Part shown: positions 1 to 8,100 of the stretch, in pieces
How the letters are laid out: each line of letters begins with the position of its first letter
How positions within the stretch are numbered: the stretch's first letter is position 1
From: Candidatus Mediterraneibacter gallistercoris
GTDB taxonomy: Bacteria > Bacillota_A > Clostridia > Lachnospirales > Lachnospiraceae
Length of the DNA: 26,899 nucleotides
Direction of reading: 5' to 3'
Assembly (NCBI GenBank): GCA_019119745.1
Contig: DWWI01000016.1
Coordinates: 1 to 26,899, forward strand
The notes under the pieces: generated by a model
Databases searched by the model: none
Told to the model about the DNA's origin: nothing
Seen by the model: the letters and a program-made list of their open reading frames with translations, nothing else
Made by a program: the position numbers and the translations under genes

Positions 1-564
1 ATGAAAAAGACGAGAATGTTTACATTTGCCGGCAGGGTGCTCAAGAACCTTTTCAAGAAACCGGCGACGACACAGTATCCTTTCGAGCCGGCACAGTATC
101 CGGAGCGGATGCGCGGACATATCCGGATCGAGATAGAAAACTGCATCAGCTGCGGTTTGTGTATGCGTTCCTGCCCTTCCCAGGCTATCCGGGTGGACAG
201 AAAAGCGGGAACGTGGACGATCGAACGCTTTGACTGCGTACAGTGCGGTTTCTGCGTGGCTACATGTCCGAAGAAATGTCTGTTCATGGAGAAAGGATAT
301 ACGGAGCCGGATATCCTGAAGAAGAGCGAGACATTTACCAGACCCAAAGAAGAGAAGAAGGAGAATACGGCTGCGGCGGGCGGCAAGCCTGCAGTGGATA
401 CGGAAAAGTGCGTATACTGTACGCTCTGCGCGAAGAAATGTCCGCAGGAAGCACTTCATGTAGACCGGAAAGAGAAAATCTGGGAGCTGGATGAAGAGAA
501 GTGTGTGGAGTGCGGCATCTGCGCGGGGACCTGCCCGAAGAAAGCGATAGAGCTGAAAGGATAA
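1..564 (+). CDS. Polyferredoxin, EchF/NuoI-like hydrogenase subunit
   Basis: A 187-residue iron-sulfur electron-transfer protein. Four CX2CX2CX3CP motifs are visible: CISCGLCMRSCP, CVQCGFCVATCP, CVYCTLCAKKCP and CVECGICAGTCP, so up to four [4Fe-4S] clusters are predicted. The N-terminal half (LKNLFKKPATTQYPFEP, then two clusters) resembles EchF of energy-converting [NiFe] hydrogenases and NuoI of complex I. These pass electrons between soluble ferredoxin and a membrane complex. The second pair of clusters follows a Lys/Glu-rich linker at about residues 108-130 and is an extra ferredoxin module compared with a two-cluster EchF. EchF is normally the last gene of its operon, which agrees with the terminator right behind it; the partner subunits would lie upstream of the window. 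The ATG is base 1, so its ribosome site cannot be seen and a longer start is possible. The cluster-binding role is clear; the complex is inferred. Confidence 0.8.
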   Translation: MKKTRMFTFAGRVLKNLFKKPATTQYPFEPAQYPERMRGHIRIEIENCISCGLCMRSCPSQAIRVDRKAGTWTIERFDCVQCGFCVATCPKKCLFMEKGYTEPDILKKSETFTRPKEEKKENTAAAGGKPAVDTEKCVYCTLCAKKCPQEALHVDRKEKIWELDEEKCVECGICAGTCPKKAIELKG

Positions 565-571
565 ATATGCG

Positions 572-607
572 GGAAGAATTCCAAGATTGCGGAGTTCTTC
601 CTTTTTT
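572..607 (+). terminator. Rho-independent terminator after the polyferredoxin gene
   Basis: Arms 572-582 (ggaagaattcc) and 591-601 (ggagttcttcc) form an 11-bp stem with one G-T wobble and an 8-nt loop. Six T follow at 602-607. It lies 8 nt past the stop codon. Confidence 0.85.
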
Positions 608-609
608 GC

Positions 610-707
610 GCGATAAGCCCGGAGGGCGGACGCCGTGCTTGCACGAGCGTACATCCGACGGGCAACGGACAGTGAGGGGCTGTGCCGCGAACTGTGCGAT
701 AAGCCCG
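610..707. repeat. GC-rich block bounded by 12-bp direct repeats
   Basis: The 12-mer gcgataagcccg occurs at 610-621 and again at 696-707. It brackets about 74 bp that are clearly more G+C rich than the AT-rich sequence after 710. The block contains a small palindrome (cgtgcttgcacg) near 634-645. No convincing gene lies here. It could be a small inserted repeat with duplicated ends or an intergenic repeat family; no encoded function is visible. Confidence 0.45.
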
Positions 708-736
708 AAAACGTGAGAAATAACAGCTATAAGAAT

Positions 737-783
737 CTTGAAACGTGATATAATATCCATATAAAAATCTTGAAAACGTGAGA
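737..783. repeat. Tandem CTTGAAA(A)CGTGA motif
   Basis: Two copies of cttgaaa(a)cgtga start at 737 and 769, 32 bp apart. A third partial copy (gaaaacgtgagaa) lies at 707-719. The spacing of about three helical turns suggests binding sites, but no regulator is known. TTGAAA at 738-743 with tataaa at 760-765 (16-bp spacer) could also be a sigma-A promoter for the following gene. The rest of 784-886 is AT-rich and shows nothing else. Confidence 0.35.
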
Positions 784-901
784 ATGCGGGAGTATGAAGA
801 TTGATTTCCTTATAGCAAAGAGCAGAATTACAAGCTGAGATCATATATCTGCCGGTCTATATAGTACCGTTTTTATAATAAACTACAGGAGGTATTTACC
901 C

Positions 902-1459
902 ATGAAAAAACTCGCAGTTATTTTTCCGGGAGTCGGCTATCACACGGACAAGCCGCTTCTCTACTACAGTAAGAAAATCGCGTCACAGAACGGATACGAG
1001 ATCGTCGAAGTGCCATATGGAAAATTTCCCAAGGGAGTAAAAGGTTCCAGGGAAAAGAAGGAAAAAGCGTTCTTCAGTGCAGTGGAGCAGGCGGAAGAAA
1101 TCTTAAAAGATATAGATTTCTCTGAATATGACGATATCCTGTTTATCTCGAAGAGCGTGGGCACTGCGGTTTCCTCGGCTTATGCGGGGAAACATCATCT
1201 GAAAACAAGAAATATCTATTACACGCCGGTTGAGGCTTCCTTTCAGTTTATGACACAGCCGGGAATCGCATTTACAGGATCAAAAGACTCGTGGGTGGAT
1301 CATGAAGCCATAAAAGACGGCTGTGCAAAAGGCGGTTTCCCACTGTATATCACCGAGGGGGCAAATCATTCGCTGGAGACGGGAAATGTGATTACAGATC
1401 TGGAGAATCTACAGAAGATTATGCAGATCACAGAAAAATATATCATATCGGACAAATAA
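902..1459 (+). CDS. Small alpha/beta hydrolase-fold protein
   Basis: A 185-residue protein read as a compact alpha/beta hydrolase. The N-terminal strand LAVIFPGVGYHTDKPL is typical of the fold. FISKSVGTAV holds a nucleophile elbow with Ser85, where the usual first Gly of GxSxG is Ser83. GSKDSWVD supplies a likely acid (Asp129 or Asp133), and GANHSLE supplies His156. It lacks a lid domain and a signal peptide, so it should be cytoplasmic. The substrate cannot be told. The start is well fixed by AGGAGGT at 887-893. The next gene follows after 34 bp on the same strand, so they are probably co-transcribed. Confidence 0.65.
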   Translation: MKKLAVIFPGVGYHTDKPLLYYSKKIASQNGYEIVEVPYGKFPKGVKGSREKKEKAFFSAVEQAEEILKDIDFSEYDDILFISKSVGTAVSSAYAGKHHLKTRNIYYTPVEASFQFMTQPGIAFTGSKDSWVDHEAIKDGCAKGGFPLYITEGANHSLETGNVITDLENLQKIMQITEKYIISDK

Positions 1460-1493
1460 CAGAGGTATAAAATCTTATTCTGAGGAGAAGAAC

Positions 1494-2351
1494 ATGGAGA
1501 TAAAGTGTATCGCCCTTGATCTGGACCGGACAACGCTGGACAGTCAGGGACATCTGAGTGAAGAAAACAGAACAGCGATCGGGAGAGCTGCCTCAGCCGG
1601 CGTCCATGTAGTGGTGGCGAGCGGGCGGTCTCTCGATTCCCTGCCGGCGGAGATTACTGAAATCCCAGGTGTGCGGTACGCTATAACATCCAACGGAGCG
1701 GCGGTCTATGATCTGTGTGAAAGAAAATGTCTGCGGCAGTTTAAGATGACTCCGGAGTCGGTGGAAGATATTCTGCGGCATACGGAGCAGGGGCGGATGA
1801 AAATTGAATATTTAGAGGAAACGGAGATATCTTACGAAGCGTTTATCGATGGCAGGGCTTTTGCGGAAAGCCGGTATGTGGCCGATCCGGTACGCTTCGG
1901 AGCGATGCCTCAGGCGATTCCCTACATACAGAGTACCCGCAGACCGATTGAAGATATGAGGACATTTATCCGTGAACATAAGTCGGAACTGGACTGCGTT
2001 GATCTTGTGGTAAAAAGCGAAGAAATGAAGAATAAATTGTGGAAAAACCTCCGGGAAAATGTCAGCGATGTGTATATCACATCTTCTGTAAAACAGCTCC
2101 TTGAAATTTCTCACAGAGATGCGGGCAAGGAATCCGGCGCAAAATTCCTGTTGGAATATCTGGGACTGACAAGAGAAGAACTTGCTGCGTTCGGCGACGG
2201 AGATAACGACAGCGGACTTCTTAAATATGCGGGGATTGGTTTTGCTGTAGCAAATGCATCTCCGGAATGCAGAGAAGCCGCAGATGAAATTGTTGCCTCA
2301 AATGACGAATACGGTGTTGCACAGGGAATCAATAAGATTCTGGCAATGTGA
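1494..2351 (+). CDS. Cof-type HAD-superfamily phosphatase
   Basis: A 285-residue HAD hydrolase of the Cof/YidA type, which dephosphorylates sugar phosphates or similar small metabolites in the cytoplasm. Motif I is ALDLDRTTLD, with the nucleophile and acid/base Asp9 and Asp11; the usual Gly of DxDGT is Arg. Motif II is VASGRS. A C2-type cap occupies roughly residues 85-195. The C-terminal motif FGDGDNDSGLL supplies the Mg-binding acids, followed by GFAVANA. Length is normal for the family. The start has GAGGAG about 8 nt upstream. The specific substrate is unknown; the downstream yaaA gene has its own promoter-like sequence. Confidence 0.85.
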   Translation: MEIKCIALDLDRTTLDSQGHLSEENRTAIGRAASAGVHVVVASGRSLDSLPAEITEIPGVRYAITSNGAAVYDLCERKCLRQFKMTPESVEDILRHTEQGRMKIEYLEETEISYEAFIDGRAFAESRYVADPVRFGAMPQAIPYIQSTRRPIEDMRTFIREHKSELDCVDLVVKSEEMKNKLWKNLRENVSDVYITSSVKQLLEISHRDAGKESGAKFLLEYLGLTREELAAFGDGDNDSGLLKYAGIGFAVANASPECREAADEIVASNDEYGVAQGINKILAM

Positions 2352-2383
2352 CAAGAGAAGGCTGGAAGTCTTTTGAGTCAGCC

Positions 2384-2392
2384 TGTTATAAT
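2384..2392 (+). promoter_or_regulatory. Extended -10 promoter in front of yaaA
   Basis: TGtTATAAT at 2384-2392 is an extended -10 element; no good -35 is seen. Initiation would fall near 2399, about 13 nt before the ATG at 2412. That argues against the longer frame that opens at TTG 2373. Confidence 0.45.
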
Positions 2393-2411
2393 GGAAACCG
2401 GAGAGAATGCT

Positions 2412-3212
2412 ATGAAGATCATTATTTCACCAGCGAAAAAAATGAATATTGACACAGACACTCTGGAGTGCAGAAGCGTGCCGGTTTTTCTTGAAGAGAC
2501 GGCGGAGCTTCTCGAGTGGATGCGGCATCTTACATTTGCACAGGCAAAAGAACTGTGGAAATGTAACGACAAAATCGCAGAACAGAATTACAGGAGATTT
2601 CAGGAGATGAATCTGGAAAGAAATCTTACGCCGGCTGTTACCGCCTATGAGGGGATTCAGTATCAGTATATGGCGCCTGCCGTATTCGGCGGTGCAGAGA
2701 CGGATTATATTCAGAACCATCTGCGGATACTGTCCGGATTTTACGGTGTACTGAAACCTTTTGACGGTGTGGTACCCTACAGGCTGGAGATGCAGGCGAA
2801 GGCGTCCGAAGCCGGCGATTTGTATAAATTCTGGGGAGACAAACTGTACCGGGAAGTGACAGAGAAAGACCAAAAGGCAGCAGAAGGGCAGCCGGATCAT
2901 GAGAGCAGCCTTATCGTAAATCTGGCGTCCAAAGAGTATTCAAAATGTGTGGAGAAATACCTGACGCCCGAAGATATATATCTGACCGTCGTGTTCGGAG
3001 AACTGACGGACGGAAAAGTAAAGCAGAAAGGGACGCTGGCTAAGATGGCGAGAGGCGAGATGGTGCGCTATCTGGCGGAGAACGATGTGAAAGACCCGGA
3101 AGGAATCAAAGGGTTTGACAGACTGGGGTACTGTTTTGATGAAGGACATTCCAGTGAACGGGAATATGTATTCCTGAAGAAGGAGCGGCAGGCTGACAGG
3201 CAGACAGTCTGA
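2412..3212 (+). CDS. yaaA: YaaA-family peroxide stress protein (UPF0246)
   Basis: A 266-residue protein beginning MKIIISPAKKMN, the characteristic N-terminus of YaaA/DUF328. Other family blocks are the YEGIQYQYM region, the GFYGVLKPFDGVVPYRLEM block, and NLASKEYSKCV near residue 180. E. coli YaaA limits free iron and DNA damage under hydrogen peroxide; the biochemical activity of the family involves DNA binding. The open frame extends upstream to TTG 2373, but I chose ATG 2412. GGAGAG ends 6 nt before it, the family motif starts there, and a -10-like element overlaps the longer version. Its nearness to SOD and a repair helicase fits an oxidative-stress role. The C-terminal tail after FLKKE is short and unconserved. 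Confidence 0.88.
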   Translation: MKIIISPAKKMNIDTDTLECRSVPVFLEETAELLEWMRHLTFAQAKELWKCNDKIAEQNYRRFQEMNLERNLTPAVTAYEGIQYQYMAPAVFGGAETDYIQNHLRILSGFYGVLKPFDGVVPYRLEMQAKASEAGDLYKFWGDKLYREVTEKDQKAAEGQPDHESSLIVNLASKEYSKCVEKYLTPEDIYLTVVFGELTDGKVKQKGTLAKMARGEMVRYLAENDVKDPEGIKGFDRLGYCFDEGHSSEREYVFLKKERQADRQTV

Positions 3213-3267
3213 GGAAAAGACGGTTTCTTCAGGTAAGCAGAACATTCAGAAAACGGAGGAGAAAATT

Positions 3268-4266
3268 ATGTACAATGCATCAGAAAAAAGATACGAAAAT
3301 ATGCTCTACAACCGCTGTGGGAACAGCGGCCTGAAGCTTCCGGCCGTATCGCTGGGGCTCTGGCACAATTTCGGCGATACAGGATCATATGAGACTATGA
3401 AGCAGATCTGCTTTACGGCGTTTGACAATGGTATTACACACTTTGACCTCGCCAATAATTACGGCCCGGAGCCAGGAAGTGCGGAGAAAAATTTCGGCAG
3501 GATATTAAAAGAGGATCTGGGACAGTATCGGGACGAGCTTATCATCAGCACGAAAGCAGGATATGACATGTGGCCGGGACCTTACGGAAACTGGGGCAGC
3601 AGGAAATATCTGCTGGCAAGCCTGGATCAGAGTCTGAAGCGCATGGGACTTGAATATGTGGATATTTTCTATCATCACAGGATGGATCCGGAGACGCCGC
3701 TGGAGGAGACGATGGGAGCGCTTGCCCAGGCGGTCGCATCAGGAAAAGCGCTTTATGCCGGCCTTTCCAATTATGATGGGGAGACGCTGGAGAGAGCAGC
3801 GGCAATCCTTGAAGATCTCCACTGCCCATTTATTATCAATCAGAACCGTTACTCCATTTTCGACCGGACGATCGAGAACAACGGTCTCAAAGAGACAGCG
3901 GCGCGGCTCAGAAAAGGGATCATAGCGTTCAGTCCGCTTGCCCAGGGCCTGCTGACCAACCGGTATTTAAACGGGATACCGGAGGACAGCCGTATCAGGA
4001 CAGACGGGAGATTTCTTAAAAAAGAGGCGCTTACGGAAGAGCGGCTTCAGCAGATCCGCAGTCTTAACGGGATTGCGGCGGGAAGAGGACAGACTCTGGC
4101 TGAGATGGCGCTGAGCTGGGTGCTCCGGGACGGGATCGTGACAAGCGTGCTCGTTGGAGCGTCACGGCCGGAGCAGGTTCTTGACGATATCAGGGCGATA
4201 GAGAATATCGAATTCAGTCAGGAAGAGCTGGCGAAGATAGACAGTGTAATCTTATCTGATCTGTGA
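3268..4266 (+). CDS. yghZ: Aldo/keto reductase, YghZ/Gpr type
   Basis: A 332-residue NADPH-dependent aldo/keto reductase. It follows E. coli YghZ (L-glyceraldehyde 3-phosphate reductase) closely: SLGLWHNFGD near the start, THFDLANNYGP with catalytic Asp and Tyr, ELIISTKAGYDMWPGPYG with the catalytic Lys, YVDIFYHHR with the His, and SVLVGASRPEQ for NADP binding. The near-identical WPGPYG and SRKYLLASLDQSLKRMGLEYVDIFY blocks make the subfamily call strong. The family reduces L-glyceraldehyde 3-phosphate and methylglyoxal, so it is probably a detoxifying enzyme. GGAGG lies 8 nt before ATG, and the yaaA stop is 55 bp upstream with no terminator between, so both may share a transcript. The strong terminator at 4297-4327 ends the run. 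Confidence 0.88.
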   Translation: MYNASEKRYENMLYNRCGNSGLKLPAVSLGLWHNFGDTGSYETMKQICFTAFDNGITHFDLANNYGPEPGSAEKNFGRILKEDLGQYRDELIISTKAGYDMWPGPYGNWGSRKYLLASLDQSLKRMGLEYVDIFYHHRMDPETPLEETMGALAQAVASGKALYAGLSNYDGETLERAAAILEDLHCPFIINQNRYSIFDRTIENNGLKETAARLRKGIIAFSPLAQGLLTNRYLNGIPEDSRIRTDGRFLKKEALTEERLQQIRSLNGIAAGRGQTLAEMALSWVLRDGIVTSVLVGASRPEQVLDDIRAIENIEFSQEELAKIDSVILSDL

Positions 4267-4296
4267 GACTCTGATTTATAGGAATGAATAGCGGCG

Positions 4297-4327
4297 GGGC
4301 GGGCAAAGATCAGAGCCCGCCCTTTTT
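4297..4327 (+). terminator. Strong rho-independent terminator after yghZ
   Basis: gggcgggc (4297-4304) pairs perfectly with gcccgccc (4315-4322) across a 10-nt loop, followed by ttttt at 4323-4327. Only the plus strand has the T tract, so it ends the rightward transcript and not the sod gene facing it. Confidence 0.92.
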
Positions 4328-4347
4328 GATGAAAGAGAGAAATCACC

Positions 4348-4998
4348 TTACCTGCATCCGCAGTCCGGACATATGGCAGTAAATCTCTCTGCAGCCTTCT
4401 CCCAGTTGACTACATGGAACCAGTCGTCGATATATGCGGCGCGCAGATTATAATGTTTGAGATAATAGGCATGCTCCCAGACGTCGATATTCAGGAGAAG
4501 TGTGCGGGAATGGCGCAGAGGGGTATTCTGATTGGAGGAGGTCACGATCCTGAGGACGCCATTGTCGGACACAAGCCATGCGTAGCCGGATCCGAAGACA
4601 GACAACGCGGCAGTTTTGAACTGTGAGCGGAAATTCTCCGGGCTGCCGAACTGCCGTGTCATCTCGTGGAAAAGGCGGGATGAGTCATTTGGGGGAGTAT
4701 TTGTACGTTGAGCAGGTTTCATCCCGTCAAAATAGAACAGGTGATTATATACGCCTCCCGCATTGTTCTTAAGCGGCGCCTGAAGATGGCAGGGGAGTCT
4801 GCGCCACATGGTGAGCAGCTTTTCCAGCGAACAGTTCTGCAGAGAAGGATTCTTCTCCAGAAAACGATTCAGGTTGTCAATGTATGTCTGAAGATGCCGG
4901 TCATGGTGAAGATGCATTGTCTTCTCATCTATAAAAGGTTCGAGTGCATCATAGGCGTATGGCAGGGGAGTGTTGATAAAAGGATAATAGTTGTTCAT
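4348..4998 (-). CDS. Fe/Mn superoxide dismutase family protein
   Basis: A 216-residue member of the Fe/Mn SOD family, which dismutates superoxide in the cytoplasm. The N-terminal block LPYAYDALEPFIDEKTM is typical. Metal ligands are readable: His31 in HLHHDRH, the His of NNAGGVYNHLFYF, and the Asp and His of NIDVWEHAYYLKHY. The common NNAGGHxNHxxFW motif reads GGVYNHLFYF here, so the second-shell residues differ. The protein ends in CPDCGCR, a short three-cysteine tail beyond the usual C-terminus. ATG 4998 has GGAG about 8 nt upstream. Metal choice (Fe, Mn or either) cannot be decided from sequence alone. It diverges from the EndoQ-helicase gene across 145 bp. Confidence 0.85.
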   Translation of the reverse strand: MNNYYPFINTPLPYAYDALEPFIDEKTMHLHHDRHLQTYIDNLNRFLEKNPSLQNCSLEKLLTMWRRLPCHLQAPLKNNAGGVYNHLFYFDGMKPAQRTNTPPNDSSRLFHEMTRQFGSPENFRSQFKTAALSVFGSGYAWLVSDNGVLRIVTSSNQNTPLRHSRTLLLNIDVWEHAYYLKHYNLRAAYIDDWFHVVNWEKAAERFTAICPDCGCR

Positions 4999-5097
4999 AT
5001 GGGGCTCCGAAAAGGGCTTTCCTGTTAATATATGAGAGCGAATGGAGATATGTTCAAGGTTGATTCCGGATTTTTGCGGGTGTATGATTGAAATAAA

Positions 5098-5116
5098 TGT
5101 TCAGATGTGTTGAACA
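5098..5116. promoter_or_regulatory. TGTTCA-N7-TGAACA dyad upstream of the EndoQ-helicase gene
   Basis: tgttca at 5098-5103 and tgaaca at 5111-5116 form a 6-bp inverted repeat, 27 bp before ATG 5144. A third half site (tgttca) lies at 5051-5056. The position between two divergent stress genes suits an operator. The half-site order is opposite to a Gram-positive LexA box (GAAC-N4-GTTC), so no regulator can be named. Confidence 0.35.
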
Positions 5117-5143
5117 GTTACTTTACAGCGGAGAGGTGTCATT

Positions 5144-8100
5144 ATGTATATAGGAGATTTACATATTCATTCCAGATACTCAAGGGCGACGAGCAAAGAC
5201 TGCACGCCGGAGCATCTGGACCTGTGGGCGAGAAAGAAAGGAATACATATCGTGGGAACCGGTGATTTTACTCATCCGGCATGGCGGGAAGAGCTGGAGG
5301 AGAAGCTGGAGCCTGCGGAGGACGGGCTCTATGTGCTGAAAGACGAGTACAGGATCAAAGACGGAGAGATCCCGGGAGAAGTGATCCCGCGGTTTGTCAT
5401 AACCGGGGAGATCAGTTCCATTTATAAGAAAAACGGAAAAGTGCGTAAAGTCCACAGTCTGATCCTTCTGCCCGGCCTTGAGGATGCGGAGCGGATCTCG
5501 GCAAAGCTGGAACAGATCGGAAATATTCATTCAGACGGGCGGCCGATCCTCGGGCTGGACTGTCATGATCTTCTGGAGATCATTCTGGAGCTGAGCCCTC
5601 AGGCGGTCTATGTGCCGGCCCATATCTGGACGCCTCATTTTTCTTTGTTCGGCGCATTCTCAGGGTTTGATACAGTGGAAGAGTGTTTCGAGGATCTGAC
5701 CCCGTATATCCACGCCATGGAAACGGGGCTCTCTTCGGATCCGCCGATGAACTGGCGCGTATCGTCTCTTGACCGGTTTCAGCTGATCTCCAATTCGGAC
5801 GCCCACTCTCCTGCGAAACTGGGGAGAGAAGCGAATCTGTTCGACATTCCTCTGTCTTATGAAGGGCTGGCCCATGCCATACAGACCGGCCAGGGCTTAT
5901 ACGGTACGATTGAGTTCTTCCCTGAGGAAGGCAAGTATCATATGGACGGGCACCGCAAATGCAACCTTTGTCTGACGCCATCCGATACATTGAAATACAA
6001 CGGAATCTGTCCGGTGTGCGGCAGGAAGATCACGATCGGAGTGTCCCATCGTGTGGAAGAGCTCTCAGACCGGGCAGAAGGATATGTCAGGGAAAATGCA
6101 AAACCTTTTGAGAGTCTGGTGCCTTTGCCGGAAGTCATCGGAGCTTCTTCCGGACATTCTGCGGCCAGTGTGAAAGTTCAGAGAGAATATCAGAAAATGC
6201 TCTCAGAACTGGGACCGGAATTTGATATCCTGAGAAATCTCCCCCTGGAGGATATCCGCAGAGTATCCGGTACCCGTGTGGCTGAAGGGATCGGGCGTCT
6301 GCGTCACGGGCAGGTAGAACGGATACCGGGATTTGACGGAGAATACGGTGTGATCAAACTGTTCAGCGCAGAAGAGCTGAATAATACAGAGGGGCAGATG
6401 AGTTTCTTCGAGCTTCTCGGAACTCAGGCAAGTGGAGAGCCAGAGAAAACAAACGAAGAAATCACGGAGGCAAAGGAAGAAGGGCAGCAGAATACAGCAG
6501 ACCAGAAGAATGCAATGGAACGACAGGATACGGCGGGGCAGAAGTATACGGAACTTCCGGAGAAACAGGAGGGAAAGCGGCATAATATATCCCCGCGCCT
6601 GAATCCGGAGCAGGAATATGCTGTCCGGTGTACGTCACCCCACATTGCAGTAAAGGCAGGACCCGGTACAGGTAAGACAAAGACGCTTGTGTCCAGACTC
6701 CGCTATCTTCTGGAATATCGGAAAGTACGTCCGGCGGAGATCACGGCGGTTACATTTACCAATCAGGCGGTGGCCGAGATGCGGGAGCGTATTGAGAAAG
6801 AGACAGGAAAGAAACAGGCCGGACGCGCGATGCAGATCGGAACCTTTCATGCAATCTGTCTGAATTTCCTGAAAGAGCAGGGAGAAGAATTTACCCTGAT
6901 GGGCGAGGCGCAGCAGCGGCTTCTGGCAGAAGAAGTTATCGCACATACAGGGGTAAATGCAAAAGCCGGAAAGTTTCTGGAACGGGTATCGCGCAGAAAA
7001 TCCGGGATGGAGAATGTCCTTACGGGTGATCCTTCTGATGCCGGTATTTCTGATGATCCGGCATGGCAGCAGGCTTTTCAGATTTACGAAGAGAGGAAGA
7101 AAGAACAGCACCTGCTGGATTTTGATGATCTTCTGCTGCGTACAGCGGAGCGTATCGAGAATGGCCGGGTGAATGACGGATGGGAGAAGAAGTTCCGGTA
7201 TCTTCTGGTCGATGAATTTCAGGATATCAACCCGGCACAGCTTAAATTAGTGAAGCTGTGGAGCTGTGCAGGGAGGGAACTGTTTGTGATCGGCGATCCG
7301 GATCAGTCGATTTACGGTTTCCGGGGAGCGGACAGTGCCTGTTTCGAGCGTCTTAAGAAAGAATATAATGACCTTGAGGTTGTAAGCCTGAAGGAAAATT
7401 ACCGCTCCACGCCTCAGATCCTGAAGGCGGCGTCAGCGGTGATCGGGGCGGCAGAAGCGGAAGAAAAAGAAAAGAGAGAAATGCTTCATCCGAACTGCCC
7501 GGACGGCGTGCCTGTCCGGCTTGTCCGCACCGGGAGTCCTATGGGTGAGGCAATATTTATCGCAAAGGAGATCAACCGGATGTCGGGCGGCATGGGCATG
7601 ATTGAGGCTCATCAGACGGCATGGGAACATCCGGAACAGAAAGTCCGAAGCTTTGATGAGATCGCGGTCCTCTGCCGCACCCATCATCAGGCGGAGCTGG
7701 TGGAAAAATGTCTGCGTACAGAGAGCATTCCTTATGTGATCGCCGGCAGAGAAGATTACCTGAACGAAGAGTCTGTACAGAACAGCCTCTGCTTTTTCCG
7801 CCTCATAGAGCAGACAGCGGAATCCGGGAATCCGCCGGATGTTCCTATTGAAGAATCAGAGAACCCGCAGCGGAACGAGGCTTCGGATATGGCTGGCGAT
7901 ATTTCCGGGATGGAGATATGTGCGAAATACTTCTGGAAACTGGACTGGAGCGATATTGCTGAGGAAGTGATCAGAAATACTCTGATCAAGTATCTCCCGC
8001 TTTATAAAAAGAAAAAGCCTCAGAAATTCCTAGAACAGTGGATGGAAGAGGTGAAGCTGACAGACGATCCCGCCATGCAGAAACTTCTGCAGGCGTCGGT

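Noticed and set aside
5098..5116. LexA (SOS) box before the EndoQ-helicase
   Set aside because: The half sites are in the reverse order with N7 spacing (GTTC...GAAC), unlike the GAAC-N4-GTTC box of Gram-positive LexA.
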